Notes under the pieces: generated by a model
Database searches by the model: none
What the model saw: only the letters and a program-made list of their open reading frames with translations
Told to the model about the DNA's origin: nothing
Part shown: positions 1 to 10,800 of the stretch, piece after piece
Layout: every line of letters begins with the position of its first letter
Position numbering within the stretch: position 1 is the stretch's first letter
Translations under genes and position numbers: made by a program
NCBI GenBank assembly: GCA_030562195.1
Contig: JAUJPP010000005.1
Coordinates: forward strand, 35,513,106-35,577,105
Source: Nipponacmea schrenckii
Lineage: Eukaryota; Mollusca; Gastropoda; Lottiidae
Reading direction: 5' to 3'
DNA: 64,000 nt

Positions 1-2075
1 AACGGACGTTTCTTATGATTCGTATACGATTTTAGAACCTTTGTAGACTGTTGAACCTTACCGCCTGTGCCAAGTTTGTTATACTCTGATTTCACTAGGA
101 TACAGCATCAGTATCAATTCGAAACTGTACCGGTTTATTACAAACGGCCATTTGAACAATTCATTTGTCTTCCTTACCGATGTTGTTGTAACAACGCTGA
201 TGAGAGTATATCGGAAGTACCTTTCCTTCTTAATCAGAAGTTGCACTGTCGGCACTCCTAAACTTAAATGGGCATACAGTTCAAAATTTTATCTTTCAAG
301 ACATTTCACTTTCCAATGTTCCGACTTGTGACGATAAATGCAAGTTTACCCCAAAGCTGGACAAACTCCACTTTTGTGAGCTTCGCGTACACACCTGGCA
401 CATTGAATGCTTATTATTAAAGATGGGATCCATCATTAATTAGAGCCAAAGTAAGCTTACTGATTAATTAATTGGGGTTTCTTATGAATAATGCATGTAT
501 TCTCAAGTTCAAAAGACCTATGTGGACGTAAAAATGCTTTTGGAATCCTATTGACTCTGATCTGCTTTGAAACGCTACATTTAGACTCCATGTTTGTTCA
601 CGTGACCAAATGACGTCATATGAATGAAGGTGTATAAGAATTGATTTTGTATTTTATTATTAGTGAGTTAAAAACTTATTTAAATTAATTCATAATGTTT
701 TTACAAAGTGATATTTAAAAGTTTTATTGCCTTTTGCTAGAGATAATAAATGGTAAACTAAAATGCCATTGTTGTTGTGGAAAATATTAAGAATGTGGGC
801 GAGTACGCATGCGTACATACTTAACCACAGCGTCCGGTTACGTACCGAATTAACAGACTGGATGATCAAAATTGTAGTCGCAATCCATTCACAAAATTGT
901 CAAACGGCTCGCCTCCAGCTTGTTTACGTTGTTTAAGTTGATAGCGTGCAACACGTTAGTTCTTTCTGGGCCTTACATAGTCCTCTAACTTTTTTAAGGT
1001 GACATCAGGAATATCCTGTTGTCCTTAGCCCCACTCAAAAGTTTTGTAAATTTCTCAACCTTATTTACCTATCCACATGTCAATACATCCGGTTTTACCC
1101 TTGGCATCCGCCTTCGCTAAAAGACCTTTAAATATAAAGTCGAAATGCTGGTATTCTGTGTAAAAATCCTTAGCGTCCCAATCAATCAATGTCCGGTCAA
1201 ACTGCACATTTGCTGACAAATGAATGTCATTTACAAATAATCACACAGATTAATTAAATCACTGACAATCCAAATATATATTGGAACGGAATGCAGACGG
1301 AAATATAAGTTAGCAATAAGGCGATGGGCTTGAATTTCTCACACCATGTAAGATAATAACAGTAAACAAAGATGGAATGACCGGAAACTGATTTTATTAT
1401 AAATGACGCTTGCGTACATAAAATACAACGTCGCTTATGACGTTACCAAATAGCATTAATTATAACAATCAGCCACTTGTGGGACTTTGCTAACGTCGCA
1501 AATTGCAAACATGTGTCAAAGAAATGAGGTATCGGTGTGCAAGGTACTTATTTGAAAAACTATATTTTCAACAGCCGTAATTCGCTGACACATATAAATA
1601 GTAAATTGGAATTTTACCAGGATGAGCCACGCACGTCTCATATTTTGGTGTGAATCTAATCACATTCAAAATGTATATTCACGGTACAAATTTGAAGCTT
1701 GTAAAATCAAATAGATCACGAGATATACACTTATACATTAAAAAAAATACTGCAAACTGTACTTTTATTTTCAAAAAATAAAAAAAAATCAATTTTCATT
1801 TTAAAAACCTTTGTTATACATCGTTAGAAAGAGTACAAAAATGCCATAAGAATCTGAATAAAATAACCCTCTACATCAATTTGGTCACTCTCTACATCAG
1901 TCAAAAGTTGTGAATTTTGCTGTTTTTGGGGCAGCTATAAAACCGGAAGTTTGCTGTATAACATGTTATTCTACACGGATGGATTATAAACTACCAACAG
2001 CACAAATATAAACTAATGAACTTAAAAAAACAATGCAAATTATATGTCAAATTTCAAGTTTATCACAAACTCTCA
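1..2075. other. no gene recognised (upstream of or within a 5' CLCN6 intron)
   Basis: AT-rich sequence with only short open frames, such as a 64-codon one at 67-261 on +, that show no family motif and no convincing splice sites. I looked for the missing upstream CLCN6 exon, which should encode the GSGIPE-type selectivity motif, and did not find it. Confidence 0.4.
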
Positions 2076-2552
2076 TTATACATCCTTTTTTTCGAAAATA
2101 TTTTTATATACATGTTCCTTCCCAGATTTTCGAATCTCCACAAATTTCGAGGATAGAATATTTTTATGTTTGGGAGATAGAGTCCAGTCTATATTCGCAA
2201 TGGCATTTCGACGCTTTGTTTTTAAAAAATTCCTGTTAATTTGATAAGAGGAAAACATATCTGAAGCATCAGGATCCATCTTTTCTGAAAATTTACTTTG
2301 AAAGTAGGTTTTACAGATCTTCATACTTTCACAGTGGCTTTGAATCAAGCGATTTTCCTCTAAATCTCCAGGCACGTTGATTTCAAGCATACACCAGTTT
2401 TCGTTAAAATGAGTTGAAAGCCTCCTTTCCTCAAGTGGAGTTCGGGTTGGTAAACAATTAACACATCTATAAGCTGATGTTGTTAAAGGCATTGAGTTTT
2501 TCTTAAACACAACAGTATCCATATTATTTTTCAATACAATTAGTAGATGCAA
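2076..2552 (-). CDS. hypothetical protein, 158 codons
   Basis: This is one of the longer uninterrupted frames outside the transposons and I do not recognise the product. The frame is rich in Lys, Asn and Glu. It has a CVNC motif near residue 30, three further cysteines between residues 50 and 85, and no signal peptide or membrane segment. A second Met at residue 11 is an alternative start. It lies about 550 bp from a Penelope-like element and could be a decayed element ORF, an internal exon, or a chance frame in AT-rich DNA. Confidence 0.25.
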   Translation of the reverse strand: MHLLIVLKNNMDTVVFKKNSMPLTTSAYRCVNCLPTRTPLEERRLSTHFNENWCMLEINVPGDLEENRLIQSHCESMKICKTYFQSKFSEKMDPDASDMFSSYQINRNFLKTKRRNAIANIDWTLSPKHKNILSSKFVEIRKSGKEHVYKNIFEKKDV

Positions 2553-3104
2553 TGAACGTATACGAAACTACTAATAAAAAGTAATGGAATGCTTGTTAGA
2601 TGTAGGCGGCTTCGAGTATAAGGTTATACGCAACCTAGTTCGTCTCCATATGGTCTGTTCTGAGAATCTCAACCATAAACCATGTTTTTATATGACTTGA
2701 GATTGAAAAGTTATAGTGTGAATGACGTTAATGATAATTAGCGACTTGTGAGGATGGAACTTGAAATGAACGTAATGACTAATACTGATGTCATGAATGA
2801 TAAACGGCATCAAAATAATTTTTTTAAAATTTGTTGAAATCCCAAAATAGGGAGCACCTCATAGCTAATGACAATCTTATCTAGCTGTCGTTGTATCGGA
2901 TATTTTATTATATCTCATTAACTGTTCTAAAATTGGGTTCACAAATGAGAAAGGTTGAAGATATTGTTGTTTCTCTAGCGGAAGACTGTTTCGAAAATCG
3001 CGTTTAATAGCATCTATTGTTTTATTCGATACTGAAAATGGACCGAAAAATGATCGATTTTTGGTGAAGGCTGTGGTCGACAAGAGTAACTAATGATTTT
3101 TAAT

Positions 3105-3151
3105 TTTTATATATATATATTTCATTGTTCATTAGAATATATATATATATT
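3105..3151. repeat. (TA)n microsatellite at the element edge
   Basis: Two TA runs (about 3109-3120 and 3137-3151) flank a short unique stretch. The antisense RT fragment stops exactly at the second run, so this is probably the insertion or breakpoint side of the Penelope-like element. Confidence 0.7.
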
Positions 3152-3623
3152 GTAGGGCGTTCTGCAGTAGTGACTCAGAAATAGATGGGTAAAAATTGAC
3201 AATGTCAAAGCAAATGAAAGATGCTGAATTTTTGTCGGTGATCTTATCGAACCATTGTGTGACTGATGCTGTTTTGCGCCATAAATTGTAGCCAGTGGCT
3301 TCTGAAACTGATTTGACTATTTGATCAAGGGTTAACTTACTGATTTTTCCGAGTTCAGATTTTGTAGGGTTGATCAAACGGCATTTCGGGTTATTTGCAA
3401 AGTCTTCTTTATGGTCTTTTAGAGTGATGAAGCATTCTCTCTCAGCTATTTTTTCGACTCTATCAGCGATTTTTAACTTCCTTGTTATATTATGGCCCTC
3501 GGTGTTAACTTCTTTTACAGTTTTTTCAGTTGATTTTTTGTAAGTTTTGTGTACATTCTTGTCCAGGAGTGAACAAGACTTGTCTATGGCGTACTGAAGG
3601 CCATACCATCTGGCGTAAATCAT
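3151..3623 (-). pseudogene. Penelope-like RT, N-terminal fragment (inverted)
   Basis: About 155 codons of reverse transcriptase. The conserved FITLKDHK motif, the CRLINPTKSE block and RT motif A (FDIVNFYPSI, with the first catalytic Asp) are readable. The frame ends at a TA microsatellite immediately after motif A, so motifs B to E are absent and the fragment cannot be active. It points away from the rest of the element. Confidence 0.85.
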
Positions 3624-4424
3624 CGATTATCATCTATTTCGTCAGACCAACAGGAATTTAACAAAGCTGTAAATGTTTATCAAAACGCGCTCACAGAAAG
3701 TGGCTATGATTACAGACTGAAATACGACGAGTCAGCTAAATCTAAGGAACGTAGTAAGCGGAAACGGTCACGCAGAATAACGTGGTTTAATCCTCCGTAT
3801 GATAATAACGTGAGAACCAATATCGGAAGACAATTCTTAAAGTTAATTGATAGCTGTTTCCCACCCGATCATATATTACGACCAATCATTAACAGAAACA
3901 CTATAAAAGTATCATACAGCTGTATGCCATCAATGAAAAACCTGATAGACTCACATAATGCTGCGACCAGAACGATCCGTAAAGTAACTGATAATAAACC
4001 ATGCAACTGCCGTCAGAAGCAAGACTGTCCACTAAATGGTGAATGTCGGGCCCGCAGCATTGTTTACCAGGCCACAGTCAGTGCAAATAATAAACAAGAA
4101 ACCTACGTCGGACTAACAGATACTGAATTTAAATCGAGATACGCTAACCATCGCCAATCTTTTCGAGATGAGAGATTAAAAAACAGCACCGAACTCAGTA
4201 AATTTATTTGGACTTTGAAAAAAAACAACGAAGACTATAAGATAAAGTGGAAAATTCTAGGACGCTCATCATCATACTCGAATATATCAAAAAGATGTAA
4301 CCTTTGTACCCTGGAAAAGTTTTTCATCATTTGTCACCCTGAAAAATCAACCTTAAACAAGCGTTCGGAGCTAATCAGCACGTGTCGCCATTCACGCAAA
4401 TTTCTCCTACAAAATGACGTCTAA
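3624..4424 (+). pseudogene. Penelope-like RT tail plus GIY-YIG endonuclease
   Basis: The open frame runs from CGA at 3624 to the stop at 4424; the first Met is at 3810. In order it has the C-terminal RT region (RLSSIS...), a basic KRKRSRR stretch with ITWFNPPY, the SYSCMPSM motif, a Cys cluster (CNC-x5-CPLNGEC) and then a GIY-YIG-type nuclease core (ETYVGLTDTEFKSRYANH, with the STELSKFIW helix). The family nicks target DNA for retrotransposition. The reading frame is intact here, but the RT catalytic part is missing, so it is a fragment of a larger ORF. Confidence 0.85.
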
Positions 4425-4488
4425 TTCACCTTGTGTAGTTACTGTGCCCACGTGCATGCATAGCAATATTTCAAACCAAACCGTCTTG

Positions 4489-4537
4489 TTCTCCTGACGA
4501 GTGGTAGCAAATCTACTACGAAACAGACTGTTGAGAA
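4489..4537 (+). ncRNA. type I hammerhead ribozyme motif
   Basis: CTGACGA (4494-4500) is the conserved CUGANGA core. Stem II is 4501-4507 paired with 4513-4519 (seven pairs, one G-U) around a CAAAT loop. GAAA is at 4520-4523. A minimal stem III (ACA with TGT) is at 4523-4531. Stem I pairs TTCTC (4489-4493) with GAGAA (4533-4537). Self-cleavage is predicted after U4532 (GUU). Hammerhead motifs with very short stem III are known in Penelope-like elements, and this one sits 3' of the GIY-YIG ORF. All core bases are present; activity is not shown. Confidence 0.85.
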
Positions 4538-4564
4538 AACTTAATGTTTATGTGAAATTGTTCG

Positions 4565-4726
4565 TTTTCTAATCATCTATAAAGCTCCGTGGATGTGCAC
4601 GTAGAGCACTCTAGAAGATTATCCTGGATTTTTTCATATTTCATATAAATATATATATATATATATAGATGATTAGAAAATAGATGTTGATGTGCACGTA
4701 GAGCACTCTGGAAGATTATCCTAGAT
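4565..4726 (+). repeat. direct and inverted repeats at the PLE 3' end
   Basis: A ~37-bp segment beginning GATGTGCACGTAGAGCACTC occurs at 4592 and again at 4689 with two differences. A perfect 16-bp inverted repeat (4565-4580 against 4665-4680) and a TA microsatellite lie between them. This fits duplicated pLTR ends of a Penelope-like element. Confidence 0.75.
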
Positions 4727-4755
4727 ATATACATTATCATGCTGAATTATTGTAG

Positions 4756-4823
4756 GATTATTTGTGGGTAAAGAGGGGCCAATGATTCACAGTGGGGCCA
4801 TAATTGGTTCTGGAATTCCGCAG
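4756..4823 (+). CDS. CLCN6: CLCN6 exon a (first in window)
   Basis: The acceptor is TTGTAG and the donor CAG/GTAAAT. It starts two bases into a codon and ends in phase 0. It encodes [19 protein letters not shown], the CLC motif carrying the gating glutamate (KEGP). Confidence 0.93.
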
Positions 4824-7800
4824 GTAAATTTTACAACTTAATTGTCACTTCATGGACAGTAGACCTGAGACTGCTAATATCGAGTGAGTCGGATTAGATC
4901 TTTGAGTCGAACATAATTTTTAATAACATTATTTTAAATTAAATTTGACCATTTGAATATTCTGAAAAAGGACAGCAGCTATACGTGTATTTAAATTCTA
5001 TATTAACTCTAAAAGAAGGAATTGTAGAAGTAATTTTTGTCATTATTATATTCCAGTTTCATATTTCAGCTAAGAAGTATAACGTGTCCAAAATTGAAAA
5101 CAAAGTATACTTTCTTTAGGTGTGATCGGTAAGTATGCATAAAGTGTCTTAATTCGCTGCTCTGCCTAAAACCACGTGGCAATGGTAGATATTTAGTAAA
5201 GCCATTTTTAAGAAGTATTTTTCTTACGTCATCTACTCAACATCATAATAAACAATATAAATCGAGTTTCAAACGCATGCGTCAAACAAGCATAAGTGCG
5301 ACTTGAGTTATCACCCGAACTTCTTTGACACAGTTAATCAGTCTAACTAACTTAAGACAAGGTTTGGTAATTGGCATTGTCTGAAGATCGGTTAGAATGA
5401 CTTCCTTTCTACATAAAATTGACAATTACTTAATGATGAACGATATTTCTCGTCCCGAGAATTTCTTCTAGTTCAATTATTGAATTTCATTGACGAATGG
5501 AAAAACGTTTTACTTTAAAGTTTGTTCGAAGTCATCAAAAATGTAAAATTTCTCTATGGTGAACAATTTCAAATGAATACAAATTCCCATTCCTTTTGTC
5601 AACACCCCGAAATACGTTCCTAAATATCATAAAACATTATGTAAGTGTACGAATAAAATGAAACATGTATTTGCATTTATTTCAAACTGATTGCATTTAT
5701 TGCACTGTGCAAGAATATTTGTTTTTATGGTAAATTTACAGAGATAAAAGGGATTTTGTATCTGGTGGAGCAGCAGCCGGGGTAGCAGCCGCTTTCGGAG
5801 CACCGATCGGAGGAGTTTTATTTAGTTTAGAAGAGGGGTCGTCGTTTTGGAATCAAAAATTAACATGGCGAACTGTAAGTTAATTTGAGATCCAAGTACC
5901 ATTCATTAACTTTAGAGTATTGTAACCACCATGACTTTAAGAATTCTAGTTCGCATATTAAGACAAAAGATAACAATTTGATGTTAACAGTTACAGTTGG
6001 TAACTATTTGCAGCTGCTTTGATTAACACTCTCTAATAAACACACCAATTTGCTACTTGAACAATCTTGTTCCGGACCTTGGTTTCTCGTTAGTTTATGT
6101 TTTCTGTAAGATTTTGATGGAATAAAGCATTTTTATCGCTTAACATGTCCCATCTTTTGCCCAATCTGTTTATTCGCTATTGTCGCTTAAAGGGATAATA
6201 GGTCTTAGAATGAACTTAAAATTTGAAAATTCTAAATTTGGTCGGTAAGAGCTATATTGATCAGTAAATATACTTGCTACCATAAATAACATAAAAAAAT
6301 AAATATACATCCAAAAACTTAAGTAATTATCCATAATGATGCATTTGATTATTGAAAAACGTTTGATACTTTGATTAAGCGTTTTTAAAAAATGACTTAG
6401 TTTTTCGAGTTTTCAAGATTTTAAGAGATTTTGTTACTTTATGACACCAGGTAAGTTCCCTGATGAATATAATACACTCATATTGACCTTTCATGGTAAC
6501 TAAAATTTTATTTTCATGCTAAGACCTATTATCCCTTTAATCGAATTAAACCGATGATCTTTTTGTGAATTGAAACTGATATTCCAATTCACAAAATAGA
6601 TGATCAGTTATTTGCTATTTAACGTCAACGGCGGAAAGGAGTCGGGTAATGTTTTCAGTTTTTCTGTTCCATGGCGGCAACCTTTTCTTTAAATTTTTTC
6701 CTGTCTGGTATAACATCTAGTAGTTGGGGATATTTTTATCTGCCTGGTCTGATTGATTTTGGCACTTTTAAGGTAAGTGTATGACATAACTTAAAGGGAT
6801 TTTCTAAAGGAATCTCCACTCCTCTCATATGCACTATTCAATTTTTGAATAATATACAAATTATATATTCTAGTTCTCAGCCCTGTGTTCGTCGATAAAC
6901 TTTAAATAGTTTTGTTGATCTCATTAGCCTATGATATTAACGAAATATCAAACTAAAAACCACAAAACCTTAAGAAAGGCTTATTCAAATTTAGAAGTTT
7001 TTCTATTGAAAAGGAAAATTTTGAACTATTGTCCGATACCATCAATGAGATATTTTAATATCAATATATAAAATATTCACAATTTTAAGCAAAGATTTAA
7101 ACACAATACTTAAAGTATGGATTATTTACAGCACTCATGAAACAGAACACAGTAGGCTAATTTCGAAATAAAAAAATAAAAGGATAATTTGTCAAAATTT
7201 GATGAACAAAATTGTTTAAGACAAATCTTTATTCCTAGTTGTTACCTCATTGTGATAATAGATGATTAACAATACTGGTACTATATAATTACATGTGATA
7301 TATATATAACACTATCATATAAAATGTAAAGTGAACTTGAAAGGGCAGTATGCAAAATTTATATATTCCGAAAGATAATAGATTATTCTTGAAACGACTT
7401 TTGCAATATGCTATTTACAGCTATGAATATGTGTATAGTTACATAGAAAATCGACCCACAAACAAAAAAGCCAGGAACAATGATGGTCATTCTTTTCCAT
7501 CATATGTGCGGTCTACTCCCATTAGTCATACCTCCATTAGTCATACGGATTATAATCACATATGGTATGTTTGACTGCACCTTTGTATTACCCAGGATTA
7601 AAGTGGAATGACACAAGATAAAAAATAATACAACTTTTAATACTTTTAATACTAATAACAATCATTATAGCACATAACATATTCATCATAGCACATTATC
7701 AAATTTATTCATTATAGCACATTATCAAATTTATTCATTATTTCAGATCTTCATCATAGCACAAAAATTATTCACCATATTTTTGTTTTAGCTAATCCCT

Positions 7801-10800
7801 CATTAACTTTATGTTCTTATGAGTATGACTAATGGAGGTATGACTAATGGAGGTATGACTAATGGGAGGACACCGTATGTGCTGACTATTAGCTATATTT
7901 TAACAACTTTCATTATTTTAATGTAGTGTCAGAGTGAAGAAACGGAAATCTGTGACTTATGGAGTGCTATAGATTTATTAATATTTATTTTAATGGGATT
8001 TGTTGGTGGTATACTTGGTGCGATCTTCAATACCCTCAATAAATCCTTGTCCAGACATCGACTTCTTCATGTCCAACGTAAACATAAAATCTTCAGGTAA
8101 TAGTAAATAGGTGTTCACGAACTTCTGAATAAATATTGTAGCTTCTTTCTTATAATTGTTGATAAATGCTATACAAATACTTAGTTATGCAAATAAAAGA
8201 TTCTTCGACAGAAGGAACATTTCTCTAAAGAATTAATTACATAAGATGTCTTCAATAAGGTGCAGACAAAAAGGACTTATATTCCATTTATTCATTTAAA
8301 AAAAATAAAGCGAGATTATGGCAATGTTTCAACCAGATATTCTTCGCTCTTCAAAATTATTCTGGTGCCTTACTTTTCAAGTTTGATGAATTTCAGATTG
8401 CTGGAAGCTATGTTGGTCGCCATGGTTACAACCTCATTAACATTTTTAGCTGCTATGACACTTGGAGAATGCCGTAAACTCTCTGACGAGGTAGACATTT
8501 TATCTACTTATATATTTTCTCGAATCTAGTACATGTACGTTGTATAAACAATAATGAATCCCCTCATTAACTTCCTTTCACCCCATTGCAGGTCATACAA
8601 AATAAAAATCAAACTAACAAAATAAAAACATATATACAACAAAAACACTATCATATATACTTGATGCATAATAACCAATTTCCACTTGTGCGAATTAATC
8701 GCAAGTCCACTTGTGCAAATTAATCGCAAGTCGCTTGTCGCATGGTGTAAAGTATGCGATTAAATATAATCCCTACCTGCGATTTCAGTTTTCTGGCGAT
8801 AAGACCATGCGATTAATTTTTTTGGTCACAAGTACTTTAATCGCCCATGTGGACTTTGGCTTTAAGCATTGCCTTTTTTTTGCTTTTTGGTGGGGGGGGG
8901 GGGTAAATGAAAGAGAGGGGTACAGACATTGGTCAATTAATCATGATTTATCTTGCGTGTCACACAGTGGCCTTGCTGGGCATCATTATGTGGGCATTTG
9001 AAAAGGTAGTGGAATTCATGTCCTTTATCAATGCTTTGACATAAGGGACGAGTTTTATCATCAACGTTAACTGTAAAACGATTGATTCGAGTAGGACGAC
9101 AGTTAAAACCACACCTAAATATGCACAGGTTGATTTTTACATGAATATGTGGACGTATATTGTTGTCGCCCCTGTCCGTCGATCTGTCGGTCTGTCGGTC
9201 CGTCGGTCCGTCAACATTTGTTGTAAACACCATAGAAGCTACAATTTTCTGTGGATTTTTATGAAACTTGGTATGAGCATTGGTATTGATAAGACGGTAG
9301 TCAAGTTCGATTTGGACGATTTTTCGATAAACGGTTTTTGAGTTATTGTCCCTCTATATTTGTTGTAGACACAATAGAAGCTACAATTTTCAATGGATTA
9401 TAATGAAACTTTGTTTGAGCATTGGAATTCATAAGACGGCGATCAAGTTCGAATTTGAAGATTTTTCGATGAACGGTTTTCGAGTTTTTGCCCTTGACTT
9501 ATTTACATCACGCCAGATTTATTGTTGATGCAATAGAAGCTACAATTTTCAATGGATTTGAATGAAACATGGTATGTGAATTGGAATTGATAAGGTGGTG
9601 GTCATGTTTGTCGCCCCTGTCCGTCCGTCGGTCCGTCAACATTTGTTGTAGACACTATAGAAGCTACAATTTTATTTGGATCTTAATGAAACTTGGTTAT
9701 GAGCATTGGAATTGATAAGACCGTGGTCGAGTTCGATTTGGACAATTTTTCGATGAACGGTTTTTTAGTTATTGCCCCTGCCTCTATATTTGTTGTAGAC
9801 ATAATAGAAGCTACAATTTTCAATGGATTTGAATGAAACTTGGTGTGAGCATTAAAATTGATAAGACGGCGGTCAAGTTCAAATTTGAAGATTTTTCAAT
9901 GAACGGTCTTTGAGTTATTGCCGTTGACTTAGTCACATCACGTCAAAATTTATTGTTGATGCAATAGAAGCTACAATTTTCAATGGATTTGAATGAAACA
10001 TGGTATGTGAATTGGAATTGATAAGGTGGTGGTCAAGTTTGTCCCCCCTGTCCGCCCGTCGGTCCGTCTGTCGGTCGGTCCGTCAAGTAGACACTATAGA
10101 AGCTATATCACGTCAAAATGTATTGTTGATGCAATAGAAGCTACAATTTTCAATGTATTTGAATGAAACATGGTATGTGAATTGGAATTGATAAGGTGGT
10201 GGTCAAGTTTGTCGCCGCTTTCTGTCCGCCGGTACGTTGGCCCGGCTGTCCGTCGGTCCGTCAACATTTGTTGTAAACACTATAGAAGCTACAATTTTAT
10301 ATGGATCTTAATGAAACTTGGTATGAGCATTGGAATTGATAAGACGGCGGTCAAGTTCGATTTCGAGTTCGAACTTGGTGTGAACATTAGAATTAATAAG
10401 ACAGTAGTCAAGTTTGAATATGACGACTTTTTTTAATGAATGGTTTTTTTCCCTTGACTTCAATATTATTCAGTTAATGTTTTTTGAGTTATTGCTCAAT
10501 TTATTATTCAAATTCAATGCTGCCAGTGGGCGTATGTTACCTTGCCTGGCAAGATATCTTTATCTTTAAAATAAAGATTGTTTAGATGTTTTTTAAAGTT
10601 GATATCTTCTTTAGAAAATGCGATGATTGGAACAAGCTCTATTATTGGTTACTACAGAGTGCCAATTTTGTATATGTTAGCAAAGCTTTTGATATAGCCA
10701 GGAGAGGTTTACATTTACCCCGTTAACCCTACACAATTTTATCATTTCATATGGATGAATCAGTAAAATGTAAACGATCGAGCGTTTACCTCTGTCATGA

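Larger units (their letters stand above)
3105..4735 (+). mobile_element. Penelope-like retroelement, 5'-inverted copy with hammerhead ribozyme
   Basis: An N-terminal reverse transcriptase fragment on - (3623 down to 3151) abuts, with no gap, the C-terminal RT tail and GIY-YIG endonuclease on + (3624-4424). The middle of RT, including the catalytic xxDD region, is missing. A hammerhead ribozyme core and short direct/inverted repeats follow the ORF, as known for the pLTRs of Penelope-like elements. The Cys-rich patch before GIY-YIG resembles that described for Neptune-type members; the subfamily is inference. The layout (inverted 5' part, internal deletion, intact 3' part) looks like twin-priming inversion. 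Confidence 0.85.

Noticed and set aside
7560..7860. ATTATAGCACATTATC repeats as a CRISPR-like array
   Set aside because: Short, irregular, without unique spacers, inside a MITE of an animal genome.
8711..9233. Overlapping frames of 96-98 codons on both strands
   Set aside because: They run into the GTCCGT tandem repeat and a G11 homopolymer; no motif or splice context.
9141..10436. Frames reading [12 protein letters not shown] and [16 protein letters not shown] several times
   Set aside because: The same peptide recurs only because the DNA is a ~150-bp tandem repeat; there is no start, domain or conservation independent of the repeat.
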